The notes under the pieces were generated by a model. That model was not told the DNA's origin and searched no databases. It worked only from the letters and a program-made list of their open reading frames with translations. From [Bacillus] enclensis (GTDB lineage: Bacteria > Bacillota > Bacilli > Bacillales > Bacillaceae_B): DNA of 64,000 bases. This document shows, in pieces, positions 40,836 through 51,181 of the stretch. Position 1 is the stretch's first letter, and every line of letters starts with the position of its first letter. The translations under genes were made by a program, and so were the position numbers. The stretch lies in assembly GCF_001456935.1 (NCBI RefSeq), contig NZ_KQ758482.1, positions 476,249 to 540,248 of the forward strand, written 5' to 3'.

Positions 40836-42077
40836 ATGAAAGTAGGAAAGATTCTTGGGACTGTCGTAATGAGTGCACTTCTGGTCAGCCCGTCTTTCAA
40901 CAGTACGGCAGATGCCACGGCAAAAGGGGAAAAAGTCCGCGTTCTAATCTCATCCACCAATGACAGTGCAGAAGTCAATGCGAAGCAGAATTACGGTGTC
41001 CGCTGGGATTTTGACCAGAAGGGATTTTCCACCGAAGTGACAGAAGCGCAGTATTACGCTCTGCAAAAGAATAAAAACCTATCTGTAAAACTTGTAGAGG
41101 AAGTATCATTGGATGCCAAACCTGGTTCGAATGCAGCCGCCGCACCGAGTGATCAGACGCCATGGGGAATCGAAGCCATGTATGAGAACTCGGACATAAG
41201 TGCCACATCCGGCGGTGACGGCGTAAAGGTGGCGGTCCTTGATACCGGGGCAAATAAAAATCACCCGGATCTCGCTAACAATGTTGAACAGTGTAACGAT
41301 TTCTCCCAGCGAAAAGCAAGCCTCGTCACAAACTTCTGTGAAGATAAAAACGGACACGGCACCCATGTTTCAGGGACGGTACTTGCCGACGGCGGTGCTG
41401 GCGATGGGATCTACGGGGTGGCACCGGATGCCAAACTTTGGTCCTACAAAGTATTAAATGACCGCGGATCAGGATACTCCGATGACATTGCAGCTGCTAT
41501 CCGGTATGCTGCGGATGAAAGTGACCGCCTGAATGTCAACACGGTCATTTCCATGTCTCTCGGAGCCAGTTCTGAAAGTCCGCTGATCACGGACGCCGTC
41601 AACTATGCCTATAACAAAGGTGTGCTTGTCGTCGCTGCAGCAGGTAACGAAGGGCCAAGTGCCAATACGATCGGTTATCCTGGTGCAGTGGAAAATGCGG
41701 TTGCTGTCGCAGCGCTTGAAGATGTTCAGCAAAATGGGACTTACCGCGTAGCTGATTTCTCTTCCCGCGGAAATCCAAATACGGATGGCGACTACGTGAT
41801 CGGTGTGCGTGATGTCGAAGTATCCGCACCGGGACGTGCGATTGAATCAACCTGGTACGATGGCACGTATAACACCATCAGCGGTACATCCATGGCAACC
41901 CCTCACGTCTCGGGACTTGCAGCGAAAATCTGGGCGGAAAACCCTAACTTCTCTGCAGCACAGCTCCGCTCAGAAATCCAGGACCGCGCGAAGAATAACG
42001 ATATCCTCGGCGGCTCCGGAGCAGCAGCAGGCGATGACTATGCTTCCGGATTCGGGTTCCCGACTGTGAATCCTTAA
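40836..42077 (+). CDS. Secreted subtilisin-like serine protease (S8)
   Basis: 413 residues: signal peptide (ILGTVVMSALLVSPSFNSTADA), a propeptide (I9-type, ~30-105) and the catalytic domain with Asp in VAVLDTGANKNHPD (~134), His in NGHGTHVSGT (~173), and Ser in GTSMATPHVSG (~351). Two cysteines just before the His motif (VEQCNDF, NFCEDKNG) may form a disulphide, as in some thermophilic or marine subtilases. It degrades extracellular protein. ATG behind GGAGAGGATG. The strong terminator at 42099 follows. Confidence 0.93.
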   Translation: MKVGKILGTVVMSALLVSPSFNSTADATAKGEKVRVLISSTNDSAEVNAKQNYGVRWDFDQKGFSTEVTEAQYYALQKNKNLSVKLVEEVSLDAKPGSNAAAAPSDQTPWGIEAMYENSDISATSGGDGVKVAVLDTGANKNHPDLANNVEQCNDFSQRKASLVTNFCEDKNGHGTHVSGTVLADGGAGDGIYGVAPDAKLWSYKVLNDRGSGYSDDIAAAIRYAADESDRLNVNTVISMSLGASSESPLITDAVNYAYNKGVLVVAAAGNEGPSANTIGYPGAVENAVAVAALEDVQQNGTYRVADFSSRGNPNTDGDYVIGVRDVEVSAPGRAIESTWYDGTYNTISGTSMATPHVSGLAAKIWAENPNFSAAQLRSEIQDRAKNNDILGGSGAAAGDDYASGFGFPTVNP

Positions 42078-42098
42078 GGAACGGAACAGGAAGAAGAT

Positions 42099-42135
42099 GA
42101 AAGGACATGACTGAATCGGTCATGTCCTTTTTTGG
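42099..42135 (+). terminator. Terminator of the protease gene
   Basis: AAAGGACATGAC and GTCATGTCCTTT pair around TGAATCG, followed by T's. It begins 22 bp after the stop. Confidence 0.9.
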
Positions 42136-42279
42136 TGGCTATTGGTCGGACAGATTAACGTGAAAAGTTGCTCGGTATTCCGGGCAGCGTTCCCTTTCCA
42201 CAGCCCGGGCCAGTCCTTTCCTCTAGGTTCGATCTCCTCCCGTCCCACGGTTCATTTTCCCCGGTCATGGTCCAGAGAT

Positions 42280-42412
42280 TTTTCGACAAGTTGGTAGATA
42301 AACGGGGAAAGTGGAACGTATTTTTGGAAAGAGGGATGTATTTTCAAAAGTGGAACGAAAATTTGGAAAGAGGAATGTATTTTTGAAAAGTAGAACGAAA
42401 ATGCTGGGAAAC
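42280..42412. repeat. Degenerate ~20 bp array (GTGGAACG type)
   Basis: Leader GATTTTTCGACAAGTTGG, then units like AAAGTGGAACGTATTTTTGG and AAGAGGGATGTATTTTCAAA. Same family as at 27545 and 55795. Confidence 0.65.
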
Positions 42413-42494
42413 GGCCTTGAAGTTTGTGGGTGGCAGCTCTTAGGACCAATTCCAGTACCATGATGACCCTTTCTGATCCTTGGAACGTCTTGTT

Positions 42495-42592
42495 TTATGC
42501 TGAATTCTGAAGAGATATGCTGAAAAATGAGTTTATGCTCAATTTCCCGGGTATATGCTGACTTATTCTTTTTATACTGAACAAACCAAAAA
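42495..42592. repeat. Degenerate ~20 bp array (TGCTGA type)
   Basis: Four to five units beginning TATGCTGAA, ATGCTGAAAAAT, ATGCTCAATTT, ATGCTGACTTATT at 18-21 bp spacing. Follows the GTGGAACG array as at 27738. It is non-coding. Confidence 0.55.
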
Positions 42593-42697
42593 ACCACATC
42601 CCAAACACTCACCAGTCAAGAATACCGGCCATGGTAACTGACCATGAAAATCAGGCCATTGTACCTGTCCAAACCGCTAATCCCTCGTCTAAAAAAT

Positions 42698-42724
42698 GGG
42701 TCAACGTACCTGTCCCCCTGACCC
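42698..42724. repeat. REP-like palindrome with GTACCTGTCCCC core
   Basis: GGGTCA...TGACCC flank a loop containing GTACCTGTCCCCC. The same core in a different palindromic frame is at 58892-58924, and related motifs lie in the 331-bp repeats. An unpaired copy of GTACCTGTCC stands at 42661-42670. Confidence 0.5.
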
Positions 42725-42738
42725 GCTCCGGTTATTGT

Positions 42739-42800
42739 TTGACTTTCCATTACAGATATCCGATACTATACGCATATTAATTAATCAGTTGATTAATTAA
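42739..42800 (+). promoter_or_regulatory. Promoter and perfect 24-bp palindromic operator of the TetR-P450 operon
   Basis: TTGACT (42739-42744) and GATACT (42762-42767) have 17-bp spacing. Just downstream, TTAATTAATCA GT TGATTAATTAA (42777-42800) is a perfect inverted repeat between the start of transcription and the tetR ribosome site. This is the expected place for autoregulation by the TetR protein, as with Bm3R1/FatR controlling CYP102 genes. Confidence 0.75.
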
Positions 42801-42817
42801 AGAAAGGAACTTCGATT

Positions 42818-43459
42818 ATGACTCAATCACATGAACATAAGAGAGCGCCGGGGAGACCCAGATTGAATAAGGAAGTAGCCAGGCAGGAATTATTGATCTC
42901 TGCCACGCATCTGTTTTCGACTAAAGGGTTCGAGGAAACGAGCCTGCGTGAGATTGCGGCGGATGCCAATGTGAATATGGCGCTGATCAAGTACCACTTC
43001 GGTTCGAAAATGGACCTGTGGAAAGCCGTCATCCTGAAGCTGTCCGGGGAAGTACTCGAAATTAATGACTTCGATCTCGGTTCAGTAAAGGATTCCGCTG
43101 ATATGAGGCACCTCCTCGGCGAGCTTTTTGACAAATTGGTCGAAATGACGTTTGAGCATCGCGAGTTCAGTTTATTTGTCATGAATGAAAGCATTCAAAA
43201 AGGCGAAAGGTTCGATCATTTATTTGAACTCCTGATCAAACCTTTCCATGAACAGAGTTATCCATTTATCGTAAAGGGTATCGAAATGGGAGTGCTTGCC
43301 GATCAGGACCCGGAAGAGCTCATCGTGATGCTTTTATCATCCGTTTCCTATCAACAGGCAGCCCCCCATATCCTGAGTCCCTTCTCATCTGTCACAAAGG
43401 ACGTAGCACAATGGAAGGAAATGATCAAACACAGCCTCCGGGCAAACTTCATCAAATGA
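42818..43459 (+). CDS. TetR/AcrR-family repressor of the P450 gene
   Basis: 213 residues. The helix-turn-helix is SLREIAADANVNMALIKYHF after the opening LISATHLFSTKGFEET, standard for TetR. The C-terminal half is the ligand-binding helical bundle. In bacilli the equivalent regulators (Bm3R1, FatR) release DNA upon binding fatty acids and control CYP102 P450s; the 40-bp spacing to the P450 gene and the palindrome at 42777 suggest the same. ATG behind AAAGGAAC. Confidence 0.9.
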   Translation: MTQSHEHKRAPGRPRLNKEVARQELLISATHLFSTKGFEETSLREIAADANVNMALIKYHFGSKMDLWKAVILKLSGEVLEINDFDLGSVKDSADMRHLLGELFDKLVEMTFEHREFSLFVMNESIQKGERFDHLFELLIKPFHEQSYPFIVKGIEMGVLADQDPEELIVMLLSSVSYQQAAPHILSPFSSVTKDVAQWKEMIKHSLRANFIK

Positions 43460-43499
43460 TCATTTGTTCCATCTATTATGATCTGAAAGGATGTTTTCA

Positions 43500-46400
43500 A
43501 TGGAAAAATATGAAGAAATCCCACAACCTAAAACATATGGTCCGCTCGGACATCTCCCGCTTATTGACAAGGATAATCCGACGTTGTCGTTTATGAAGCT
43601 CGCAGAGGAGCAGGGTCCCATCTTCCGTCTGCAGACCCCTTCATCATCCACGATCCTCGTATCGGGGCATGAACTGGTAAGAGAGGTATGCGACCAGTCA
43701 AGATTTGATAAAAGCATTGAAGGTGCACTCGAAAAGGTGCGTGCATTCGGCGGAGACGGGCTTTTCACAAGCCGTACCGATGAGAAGAATTGGAGCAAGG
43801 CTCACAATATCCTCATGCCGACTTTCAGCCAGAGGGCGATGAAGGATTACCACGATATGATGGTGGACATCGGTGTGCAGCTTGTCCAGAAATGGGCGCG
43901 GCTGAATCCCAATGAAGAAATCGATGTGCCGGAAGATATGACGCGCTTGACATTGGATACGATTGGACTGTGCGGTTTCAACTACAGGTTCAACAGTTTT
44001 TACAGGGAAAGCCCCCATCCGTTCATTATCAGTATGGTCCGGGCAATGGATGAAGCGATGCACCAGCTGCAGAGACTGGACATACAGGATAAACTGATGG
44101 TGCGGACGAAGCGTCAATACAAGCATGATATACAGACGATGTTCTCGATGGTCGACAACATCATCGCTGAACGGAAGGCTAATGGATCTCAGGAAGAGAA
44201 CGATTTGTTATCCCGTATGTTGAATGTGAAGGATCCTGAAACCGGAGAGAATCTGGATGATGAGAATATCCGGTACCAGATCATCACCTTCCTGATTGCA
44301 GGGCACGAAACAACAAGCGGGCTCTTATCATTCGCCCTCTACTTCCTGATGAAAAATCCTGATAAATTGATGAAGGCCTACGAGGAAGTGGACCAAGTAT
44401 TTTCAGGACATGCACCGACCTATAAACAAGTGATTGATTTGAAATATGTCCGGATGATACTGAATGAATCACTTCGCTTATGGCCTACGGCTCCTGCATT
44501 CAGCTTGTATGCGAAAGAGGATACCCTCCTTGCCGGTAAGTACCCGGTCAAAAAAGAGGAAGAACGAATCACCGTTCTTATCCCAGAACTGCACCGGGAT
44601 AGGGACGCATGGGGAGATGATGCAGACGAATTCCATCCAGAACGGTTCGAGAACCCGGAAAAAGTGCCTCATCATGCATACAAACCGTTCGGCAACGGGC
44701 AGCGTGCGTGCATTGGGATGCAGTTCGCCCTCCACGAAGCAACCATCGTCCTCGGCATGCTCCTGAAGCATTTCGAGTTCATCGATGATCAGGACTACCA
44801 GCTCAATGTCAAACAAACCCTGACGCTGAAACCGGGTGATTTTAAAATAAAAGTCAAACAACGTGAGCAGACGGCTGTCGACTTCTCTCTTTATGCTTCA
44901 GGTTCAAGTGAAAAAACACAGGAGAAAAAAGAAACTGGTGTTAACGAGGCACCTGTCGTATCTGGCCTCAATGACCGTCCACTTCTTGTCCTTTACGGTT
45001 CTGATGCCGGTACGGCTGAAGGTGTGGCGAAGGAGCTTGCCGATACGGCCAGTTTCCACGGCGTGCGAACGGAGGTCTCCCCTCTTAACGACCGCGTAGG
45101 CAGTCTTCCTACAGAGGGTGCCGTTTTGATTGTCACTTCCTCCTACAACGGCAAGCCGCCAAGCAATGCCGGACAATTTGTCCAATGGCTTGAAGAAGTG
45201 AAGCCGGGCGAACTTGAAGGCGTCCATTACGCTGTTTTCGGCTGTGGTGATCACAATTGGGCCAGCACATATCAGAACGTCCCAAGACTGATAGACGAAA
45301 AACTTGCAGAAAAAGGCGCCGAAAGATTTTCAAGACGCGGAGAAGGCGATGCGAGCGGCGACTTCGAAGAGCAGCTTGAACAGTGGAAAGACAGTATGTG
45401 GGCTGATGCTGTCGAGACATTCGGCCTGAAAGTTGAAAATAAGGGCGGAAAGGAACGTAACAGTCTCAGTATGGAATTTGTCAGCGGCATCGGCGGTTCA
45501 CCGCTTGCGCTGTCTTATGAAGCAGTAAATACAACTATCCTTGATAATCGTGAGCTTCAGACATCTGACAGCGGAAGAAGCACCCGTCATATCGAGGTGG
45601 CCCTGCCGTCAGGGCTATCCTATAAAGAAGGGGATCACCTCGGGGTACTTCCGAAAAACAGTGTGAAAAATGTGAATCGCGTATTGAAGCGTTTCGGCCT
45701 GAAAGGAAATGACCAGGTAGTTCTGTCTGCAAGCGGACGGAGCGCAGCACATCTGCCCCTCGACCGCCCGGTTTCCTTATCGGATATTCTTTCTCACTGC
45801 GTGGAATTACAGGAAGCGGCCACCCGGGCCCAAATCAGGGAACTGGCGGCCTATACGGTGTGTCCGCCTCATAAGAAAGAACTGGAAGCCCTGCTTGAAG
45901 AAGGGGTCTATCAGGAGCAGGTTTTGAAAAAACGCATCTCCATGCTCGATTTTATAGAAAAATACGAAGCATGCGAGCTGCCGTTTGAACGGTTCATGGA
46001 ACTGCTCCCTGCTCTTAAGCCTAGATATTATTCCATCTCGTCTTCCCCTTCTGTCGATGCTGGACAACTGAGCATTACGGTTGGTGTTGTCAGGGACGAT
46101 GCTTGGAGCGGAATGGGTGAGTATGAAGGTGTCGCTTCCAATTACCTCGCGAGATTGGAAAAAGGAGAAGACATTGCATGCTTCATCCGCACACCTCAGT
46201 CGAATTTCGAGCTGCCGGCTGACCCTGAAACGCCGATCATCATGGTCGGACCGGGTACCGGCGTGGCTCCGTTCAGAGGCTTCCTGCAAGCGCGCCGCAT
46301 TCTTAAGGAACAAGGAATGCCGGTTGGCGAGGCGCATCTCTATTTCGGATGCCGTCATTGTGACCAAGATTTCATCTACCGCGATGAACTCGAACGGGAT

Positions 46401-46694
46401 GAACAGAATGGCATCGTCACACTCCATACTGCGTTCTCACGAATGGAAGGACAGCCGAAAGTGTATGTACAGCATCTGATGAATGAGGACGCCCACCACC
46501 TGATAGAGCTCTTGGACCGCGGCGCACATCTCTATATTTGCGGTGACGGCAGCAGGATGGCTCCTGAAGTCGAAGACACCCTTCTGTCGGCGTCCCGGGA
46601 AGTCCACGGTACTTCTGAGGAAGAATCGAAGAACTGGCTCGATCAGCTTGAACGGGACGGCCGGTTCGGCAAGGATGTTTGGGCAGGGATTTAA
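43500..46694 (+). CDS. Bifunctional cytochrome P450/NADPH-P450 reductase (CYP102A, BM3-type fatty acid hydroxylase)
   Basis: 1064 residues from the ATG at 43500 (AAAGG 7-9 bp upstream). P450 part: [10 protein letters not shown] start, oxygen-binding helix [14 protein letters not shown] (~263), ExxR in LNESLRLW, and heme loop [10 protein letters not shown] with Cys near 404. Reductase part: FMN-binding flavodoxin ([17 protein letters not shown], ~500-650), FAD domain (RYYSISSSP), and NADPH domain ([23 protein letters not shown]). It hydroxylates long-chain fatty acids near the omega end as one chain. It is controlled with the TetR gene. Confidence 0.95.
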   Translation: MEKYEEIPQPKTYGPLGHLPLIDKDNPTLSFMKLAEEQGPIFRLQTPSSSTILVSGHELVREVCDQSRFDKSIEGALEKVRAFGGDGLFTSRTDEKNWSKAHNILMPTFSQRAMKDYHDMMVDIGVQLVQKWARLNPNEEIDVPEDMTRLTLDTIGLCGFNYRFNSFYRESPHPFIISMVRAMDEAMHQLQRLDIQDKLMVRTKRQYKHDIQTMFSMVDNIIAERKANGSQEENDLLSRMLNVKDPETGENLDDENIRYQIITFLIAGHETTSGLLSFALYFLMKNPDKLMKAYEEVDQVFSGHAPTYKQVIDLKYVRMILNESLRLWPTAPAFSLYAKEDTLLAGKYPVKKEEERITVLIPELHRDRDAWGDDADEFHPERFENPEKVPHHAYKPFGNGQRACIGMQFALHEATIVLGMLLKHFEFIDDQDYQLNVKQTLTLKPGDFKIKVKQREQTAVDFSLYASGSSEKTQEKKETGVNEAPVVSGLNDRPLLVLYGSDAGTAEGVAKELADTASFHGVRTEVSPLNDRVGSLPTEGAVLIVTSSYNGKPPSNAGQFVQWLEEVKPGELEGVHYAVFGCGDHNWASTYQNVPRLIDEKLAEKGAERFSRRGEGDASGDFEEQLEQWKDSMWADAVETFGLKVENKGGKERNSLSMEFVSGIGGSPLALSYEAVNTTILDNRELQTSDSGRSTRHIEVALPSGLSYKEGDHLGVLPKNSVKNVNRVLKRFGLKGNDQVVLSASGRSAAHLPLDRPVSLSDILSHCVELQEAATRAQIRELAAYTVCPPHKKELEALLEEGVYQEQVLKKRISMLDFIEKYEACELPFERFMELLPALKPRYYSISSSPSVDAGQLSITVGVVRDDAWSGMGEYEGVASNYLARLEKGEDIACFIRTPQSNFELPADPETPIIMVGPGTGVAPFRGFLQARRILKEQGMPVGEAHLYFGCRHCDQDFIYRDELERDEQNGIVTLHTAFSRMEGQPKVYVQHLMNEDAHHLIELLDRGAHLYICGDGSRMAPEVEDTLLSASREVHGTSEEESKNWLDQLERDGRFGKDVWAGI

Positions 46695-46818
46695 TTTACT
46701 CCCACTAGAAAAACCGGTTCGCATTTGGCTAATGGGTTCCGTTGAGGGAGGGAAAACCTTAAATCACACCCCAATTAGCAGCAGAAATAGCGATGTAAAC
46801 AGCACCCTTTTTAACAGT

Positions 46819-46852
46819 AAAAAACCCAGAGTTATTAGCTCTGGGTTTTTAT
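46819..46852. terminator. Terminator after the P450 operon
   Basis: AAAAAACCCAGAG and CTCTGGGTTTTT pair around TTATTAG. It lies about 125 bp after the P450 stop codon. Confidence 0.85.
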
Positions 46853-46999
46853 GTCTTTATTATCTTCTTATTCCGTTAAAGTCCCTTTAATTGAACACTA
46901 GATACTTGAAATAACTATAATTCTAAAACGCATGCGTTTTGTCTAATCAAGGAACAGACCGATAATTCCACTTGGATGTAACCCTGTAAACGTTTGCTC

Positions 47000-47158
47000 T
47001 TAAAACAGCTTTTTAGCATCCAGCCGACCATTGGAAACAAAAAAATCAATGATACTATTAATGAAATGAATTTGGCTTACCGTCAAAGTTTTATCTTCTA
47101 AAAACTTTGAGAATGCTTCTTTTGCTGTTTTTATATCCAACCCTAGTAATTGTTTAAA
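47000..47158 (-). pseudogene. Remnant of type I restriction enzyme R subunit (HsdR) C-terminus
   Basis: The minus strand in one frame reads FKQLLGLDIKTAKEAFSKFL, then EDKTLTVSQIHFINSIIDFF and VSNGRLDAKKLF with a stop at 47000-47002. The order 'VGLDREAAKEAFxxFL ... TLTxNQIxFINLIIDxxxxNG' is that of the C-terminal helical domain of HsdR. No start or upstream coding part is left, and no hsdM or hsdS is seen. This is a decayed piece of a restriction locus next to the large PIN-type gene. Confidence 0.6.
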
Positions 47159-47339
47159 ATGTATTGAATTGGACATAACCTTTTTGATGCTTTAAGATAA
47201 TTCAAATATAATAAATTTGAAAACTAAACAATCATGTCTTTATTTCTAATCATTAATATGTTTGAGCCAATCCGTATTTCATGTTCTCTCCGGATAAAAG
47301 GTGAAGAATTAGATGATTGAACATGAATATGCAGAAAAC

Positions 47340-50300
47340 CTATTCTAAGTTATACACATTATTAAATATTTCATGTTTTTTTTCTTCTATAAACTGATTA
47401 AAGGGCATTAATTTTAATGGTTCTTCTACCAGTTTATAAATTCCTATGGAAGGCAATCTATTTTGCACAGCAAGGTCAACAAATTCTTTATGAATTATAT
47501 TGTAATGGGGAGAAGAATCTTCATCTAAAATATTTTTATATACTTCCTTTAACTTAACAAAGTTTGATTTTCTTTTATCTGTTTCTTTTATAGAAATTAC
47601 CCAATGGTATAATTCCAATAATATTTCACTATTTAATGGATAAAGATATTTAGTTTTAGCAAGTTTATTGATTAATTCTAATAACTCTTCCATAGTTAGT
47701 AGGTTTTCTGAGAAAAGTAACCCAACTATATTTGTAGTGTTATTAATATTTGTCAAACTATGGTGTATTTTTCTAATGAAGAGATCATCTGATACCAAAA
47801 CCCTATTAGTTTTCCTACTGATTTCTATATCTTCTATATCACCATCTAAGAGGTGCTGTTCTAATAAATCATATATATAACAGTCTCCAATCTCATCACT
47901 CATAACTTCAATCTGCTTAATAGCAATTAAGATTTTTGTCCAATATTTCTTTCTATTCTTTTTATCTTCATCTGTATAAGAATAACTACTTATTTTTCCG
48001 TTTTCCCCTAACACAACATTTCCCACACTGACTTTTACATGCTTTTGAGATTCCTTTACCCCTCGTTCTATGCTTCCTAATGTAGCTTCAGAAATTACAA
48101 ATTGCTCTTTAATATTTAATGTTTTTTCTAATATATTCAAATTAGCTAACATTATAATAGAACTAAGTGATAATACATATTTTTTACTATTAAAAACTGA
48201 AACTTCTCCAGCATACAGATGTTGCTTGGGAAAATTCAGTAAAGAAATTATCATCTCAGCATAACTATCAATATTTTTTCCTGACAAATGAGAAATTGGC
48301 ACCCCTGTTTCAATACCAAAATTATAATTATCAATCTGTTGATTGGTTTGTTTGTTTATAATAGCTAAAGAAGCTTTTAATTGTTCGAACAAAACTTCAG
48401 GACTGACTGCTGATAAAACATCATAAAATCCATGTTCAGGATAGTCTTTTTCTAATTTCCCCAAAGCAAATTGGTTAAAATAAACAGGAAGATTTACTAT
48501 GTTATCAATCTTATACTCCCCATCAAACAGTTGAATAAGTTCTCCTTTTTCTCCATCGGACAATAATATTAACCCGATAGGATCATCAGAAGAATAATTT
48601 TCACAGTTGAATTTGTATTCTCCTGGTTTTTTAATTAAATCCTTTTGTTGATGAATTGCAATGATTCTCGTTTTTTTGCTGTTACTTATAGTGACTACTG
48701 AATTTACTTTTACAGTACTTAACTCTGCTTCATTTTCCTCTTGATCTAAGTTCGAAAAATTAAAGATAACATAATTATATAGTATTTCTTTTTTTAAATG
48801 GTCGTGTGAAAGGTATAACGCTCTCATACTCAGAGTTTTTGCTTCTTCCCATAGTCCCTGTCCAGCTTTATAAGCTGCTACAAGTTGAAGGTGTTCAATA
48901 TTTGAGGAATTCAACAAATATTTTATTTCTTCTTCACTTCCATGAAAACTTCTCTTTTCTAATTTAAAAACAATTAAGTTTTTAGCATAAAATTCATCAA
49001 TACCAAATATGTTTTTGTATTCCTCTAAAGTCTTAATTACTTTTCTTGATATTCCTAGAGTCACTTCGAGATTAACTTTAAATTTCAATAAATTTTCAAA
49101 TCGATTACCGCTGTCATAAAGGGATTTTACCTTATCATAAACTTCCCTTGTTAACTCGGAATGAACGTTCAATTCATCAAAAGTTTGAATATATAAATCA
49201 AATAACCGTTCGTTTTCTAATGATTCACCTTCAATTATTTGTCTAACCTCATCATATCTTTTATATTTTAATAGTGGCTCAGATAAAAAGATAATATTTT
49301 CTTCCGAATATTTTTTTGATTTGATTATAAATAATGTTTTATCGATGGACTCTTCATCACTATTTTCAAGTGCGCTTATTAAACAGTTATATAAAAAAAC
49401 TGGAACACTACTTTCCCTCTCCAGTAAAAGCATATTTTCTTCTTTTATTGCATCATATCCAAATACTTTGTATTTTGCCTGTTGATGTATTGCAATAATT
49501 ATAGGATGTTCAGAAAACTCTTGTGAGGGCAACTGTTGGTAATTATTCAAAATAGATTGCCAAGCTTCTTCTTTTTCTAAGATAATAAATAGTTTTATTG
49601 TATTATCAAGATTCCCCTTCCAAATATCCTCTAGAATCTCCTTTGCTTTATTTTCCATTCCATTAAAAAAATAAGTTCCTGCAATAAGGCTTTTAATACT
49701 AGTATCATTTATTATACTCTGCTCAATATTTTCAATCTCGTTAAGTAATTCTTTTTTATCAACTAAAGATATTAAGTTTAAAAGGCATTCCCAATAGGAA
49801 ATAAGTTCTTCAACGCTAAAAAATTTAGTTATATACCGTATATTTCTAAATTGATGGATAAGATTTTCTATTTTCATTTTTTGATTATTGGTATAATCAA
49901 GAATCATTTCTTTTTCCATTATTACATTATGTTCCATAAGAAGAGCATTATATTTATATCGTATATTTTTTTGTATTGAATAAGCTTTTTCAAAAGATTT
50001 TTTTGCAAGATCAAAATCCCCTTGGTTCATTAATAAAAAACCATAAAGATACTGTGCTTCGTGATCTTCTTCTAAGTCATTCTTTAATTCATTCCCCTTT
50101 AAAAGAACATCTTTAACTATTTCTACTTGCCCATTAACTAAATAAAAGTGTGCTTCTTTTGTTTGTAATTTATTTTGAGAATACTTCAATTCTTTTAACC
50201 GCTCATAAACCTGAGTGAATAAGTGACGGTTTTTTTCGTGGCATGCAATATAAAAATTTATTTCATTTATAAATTTCGAATTTTTATTAATGTTTTCTAT

Positions 50301-51017
50301 TTTATTCTTTACAGTTTCTAATTCTTTATAGTTGTTAGTATTAATATATATTCTTGCTCTTTGATAGTATAATTCCTCAATCTGAGAGTTACTTAAAGTA
50401 TTTTGTGCTTCTAAAGCTTCGTTTAATTCATTTAAAGCTTCTTCAAACTTATAAACACTTATTAACTCTTTCACTTCATTTATTTTATCATCGGCAAATG
50501 GATTGTGTATCTTCCGCAATTCTTCAATTCTTTCAACTATCTCTTTCTTTCCGTCACGGATCTCATCAACAATAATTGCTGTTTGCGCAATATCTTTAAA
50601 GGGTAGAAGATTAGCTCTAATTCCTATTAATTCATCTATCAGTCCATTAAAGTACTCATAAAAAATTTCTTCATCCTTAATATTGCTTCTTCCTCTTAAT
50701 TGATACTGTTGATTTACATAATCTATTGCATCCTTAGCAACTTCTATTTTGAACAACTCTATATTCGCTACTTCATCCGTGGATAAAGTAAAAATTCGAT
50801 TAAATAGCCTATTTTCCACGTTTGATGTTTCAAAATACTTTTGAAAGGTGAAGGTATCTAATTCAGTATTATCATATTTACGATTAAAATCACTTATTCT
50901 AATTTGAATTCCTTTTATGGTATCTTTTTCGTTTAGTTTCAATTTTTGCTCCGATATTAAACTTGACAAAAAATTTATTGATAACCCAGTCGCCAACGTA
51001 ATTAAAGTAGTAGACAA
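47340..51017 (-). CDS. Large TPR - GreA/GreB-C-like - PIN-domain-like protein (putative defence or RNA-cleaving system)
   Basis: 1225 residues, TTG start at 51017 behind AAAGGAGAG. Visible layout: an N-terminal helical part (1-180); a long TPR-like helical-repeat region (~185-740; LYYQRARIYINTNNYKELET, LYGFLLMNQGDFDLAKKSFE); a segment at ~770-840 resembling the C-terminal domain of GreA/GreB (DDPIGLILLSDGEKGELIQL); then a PIN-nuclease-like domain at ~930-1110 with KKYVLSLSSIIMLANLNILE (the usual first Asp appears to be Ser), VISEATLGSIERG, GDCYIYDLLE and RVLVSDDLFIRK. The gene is strikingly AT-rich compared with neighbours, indicating transfer. I infer an RNA-targeting stress or immunity protein; the domain calls are by eye. 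Confidence 0.6.
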   Translation of the reverse strand: MSTTLITLATGLSINFLSSLISEQKLKLNEKDTIKGIQIRISDFNRKYDNTELDTFTFQKYFETSNVENRLFNRIFTLSTDEVANIELFKIEVAKDAIDYVNQQYQLRGRSNIKDEEIFYEYFNGLIDELIGIRANLLPFKDIAQTAIIVDEIRDGKKEIVERIEELRKIHNPFADDKINEVKELISVYKFEEALNELNEALEAQNTLSNSQIEELYYQRARIYINTNNYKELETVKNKIENINKNSKFINEINFYIACHEKNRHLFTQVYERLKELKYSQNKLQTKEAHFYLVNGQVEIVKDVLLKGNELKNDLEEDHEAQYLYGFLLMNQGDFDLAKKSFEKAYSIQKNIRYKYNALLMEHNVIMEKEMILDYTNNQKMKIENLIHQFRNIRYITKFFSVEELISYWECLLNLISLVDKKELLNEIENIEQSIINDTSIKSLIAGTYFFNGMENKAKEILEDIWKGNLDNTIKLFIILEKEEAWQSILNNYQQLPSQEFSEHPIIIAIHQQAKYKVFGYDAIKEENMLLLERESSVPVFLYNCLISALENSDEESIDKTLFIIKSKKYSEENIIFLSEPLLKYKRYDEVRQIIEGESLENERLFDLYIQTFDELNVHSELTREVYDKVKSLYDSGNRFENLLKFKVNLEVTLGISRKVIKTLEEYKNIFGIDEFYAKNLIVFKLEKRSFHGSEEEIKYLLNSSNIEHLQLVAAYKAGQGLWEEAKTLSMRALYLSHDHLKKEILYNYVIFNFSNLDQEENEAELSTVKVNSVVTISNSKKTRIIAIHQQKDLIKKPGEYKFNCENYSSDDPIGLILLSDGEKGELIQLFDGEYKIDNIVNLPVYFNQFALGKLEKDYPEHGFYDVLSAVSPEVLFEQLKASLAIINKQTNQQIDNYNFGIETGVPISHLSGKNIDSYAEMIISLLNFPKQHLYAGEVSVFNSKKYVLSLSSIIMLANLNILEKTLNIKEQFVISEATLGSIERGVKESQKHVKVSVGNVVLGENGKISSYSYTDEDKKNRKKYWTKILIAIKQIEVMSDEIGDCYIYDLLEQHLLDGDIEDIEISRKTNRVLVSDDLFIRKIHHSLTNINNTTNIVGLLFSENLLTMEELLELINKLAKTKYLYPLNSEILLELYHWVISIKETDKRKSNFVKLKEVYKNILDEDSSPHYNIIHKEFVDLAVQNRLPSIGIYKLVEEPLKLMPFNQFIEEKKHEIFNNVYNLE

Positions 51018-51181
51018 GATTCTCTCTCCTTTTGTTATAGAACCCCTATACCAACTCTTACCGATAGGTCTATGAATTAATTTATTGAATATTTTTAAGA
51101 GAAGCGTAGTGATAATCTCCTACTAAAAGTATTTCAAAGCTGAACCATAACTACAATACTGTTAAAAAATTATTAGTGGAC

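Noticed and set aside
45807..46427. 206-residue minus-strand frame
   Set aside because: Antisense shadow inside the P450 reductase domain.
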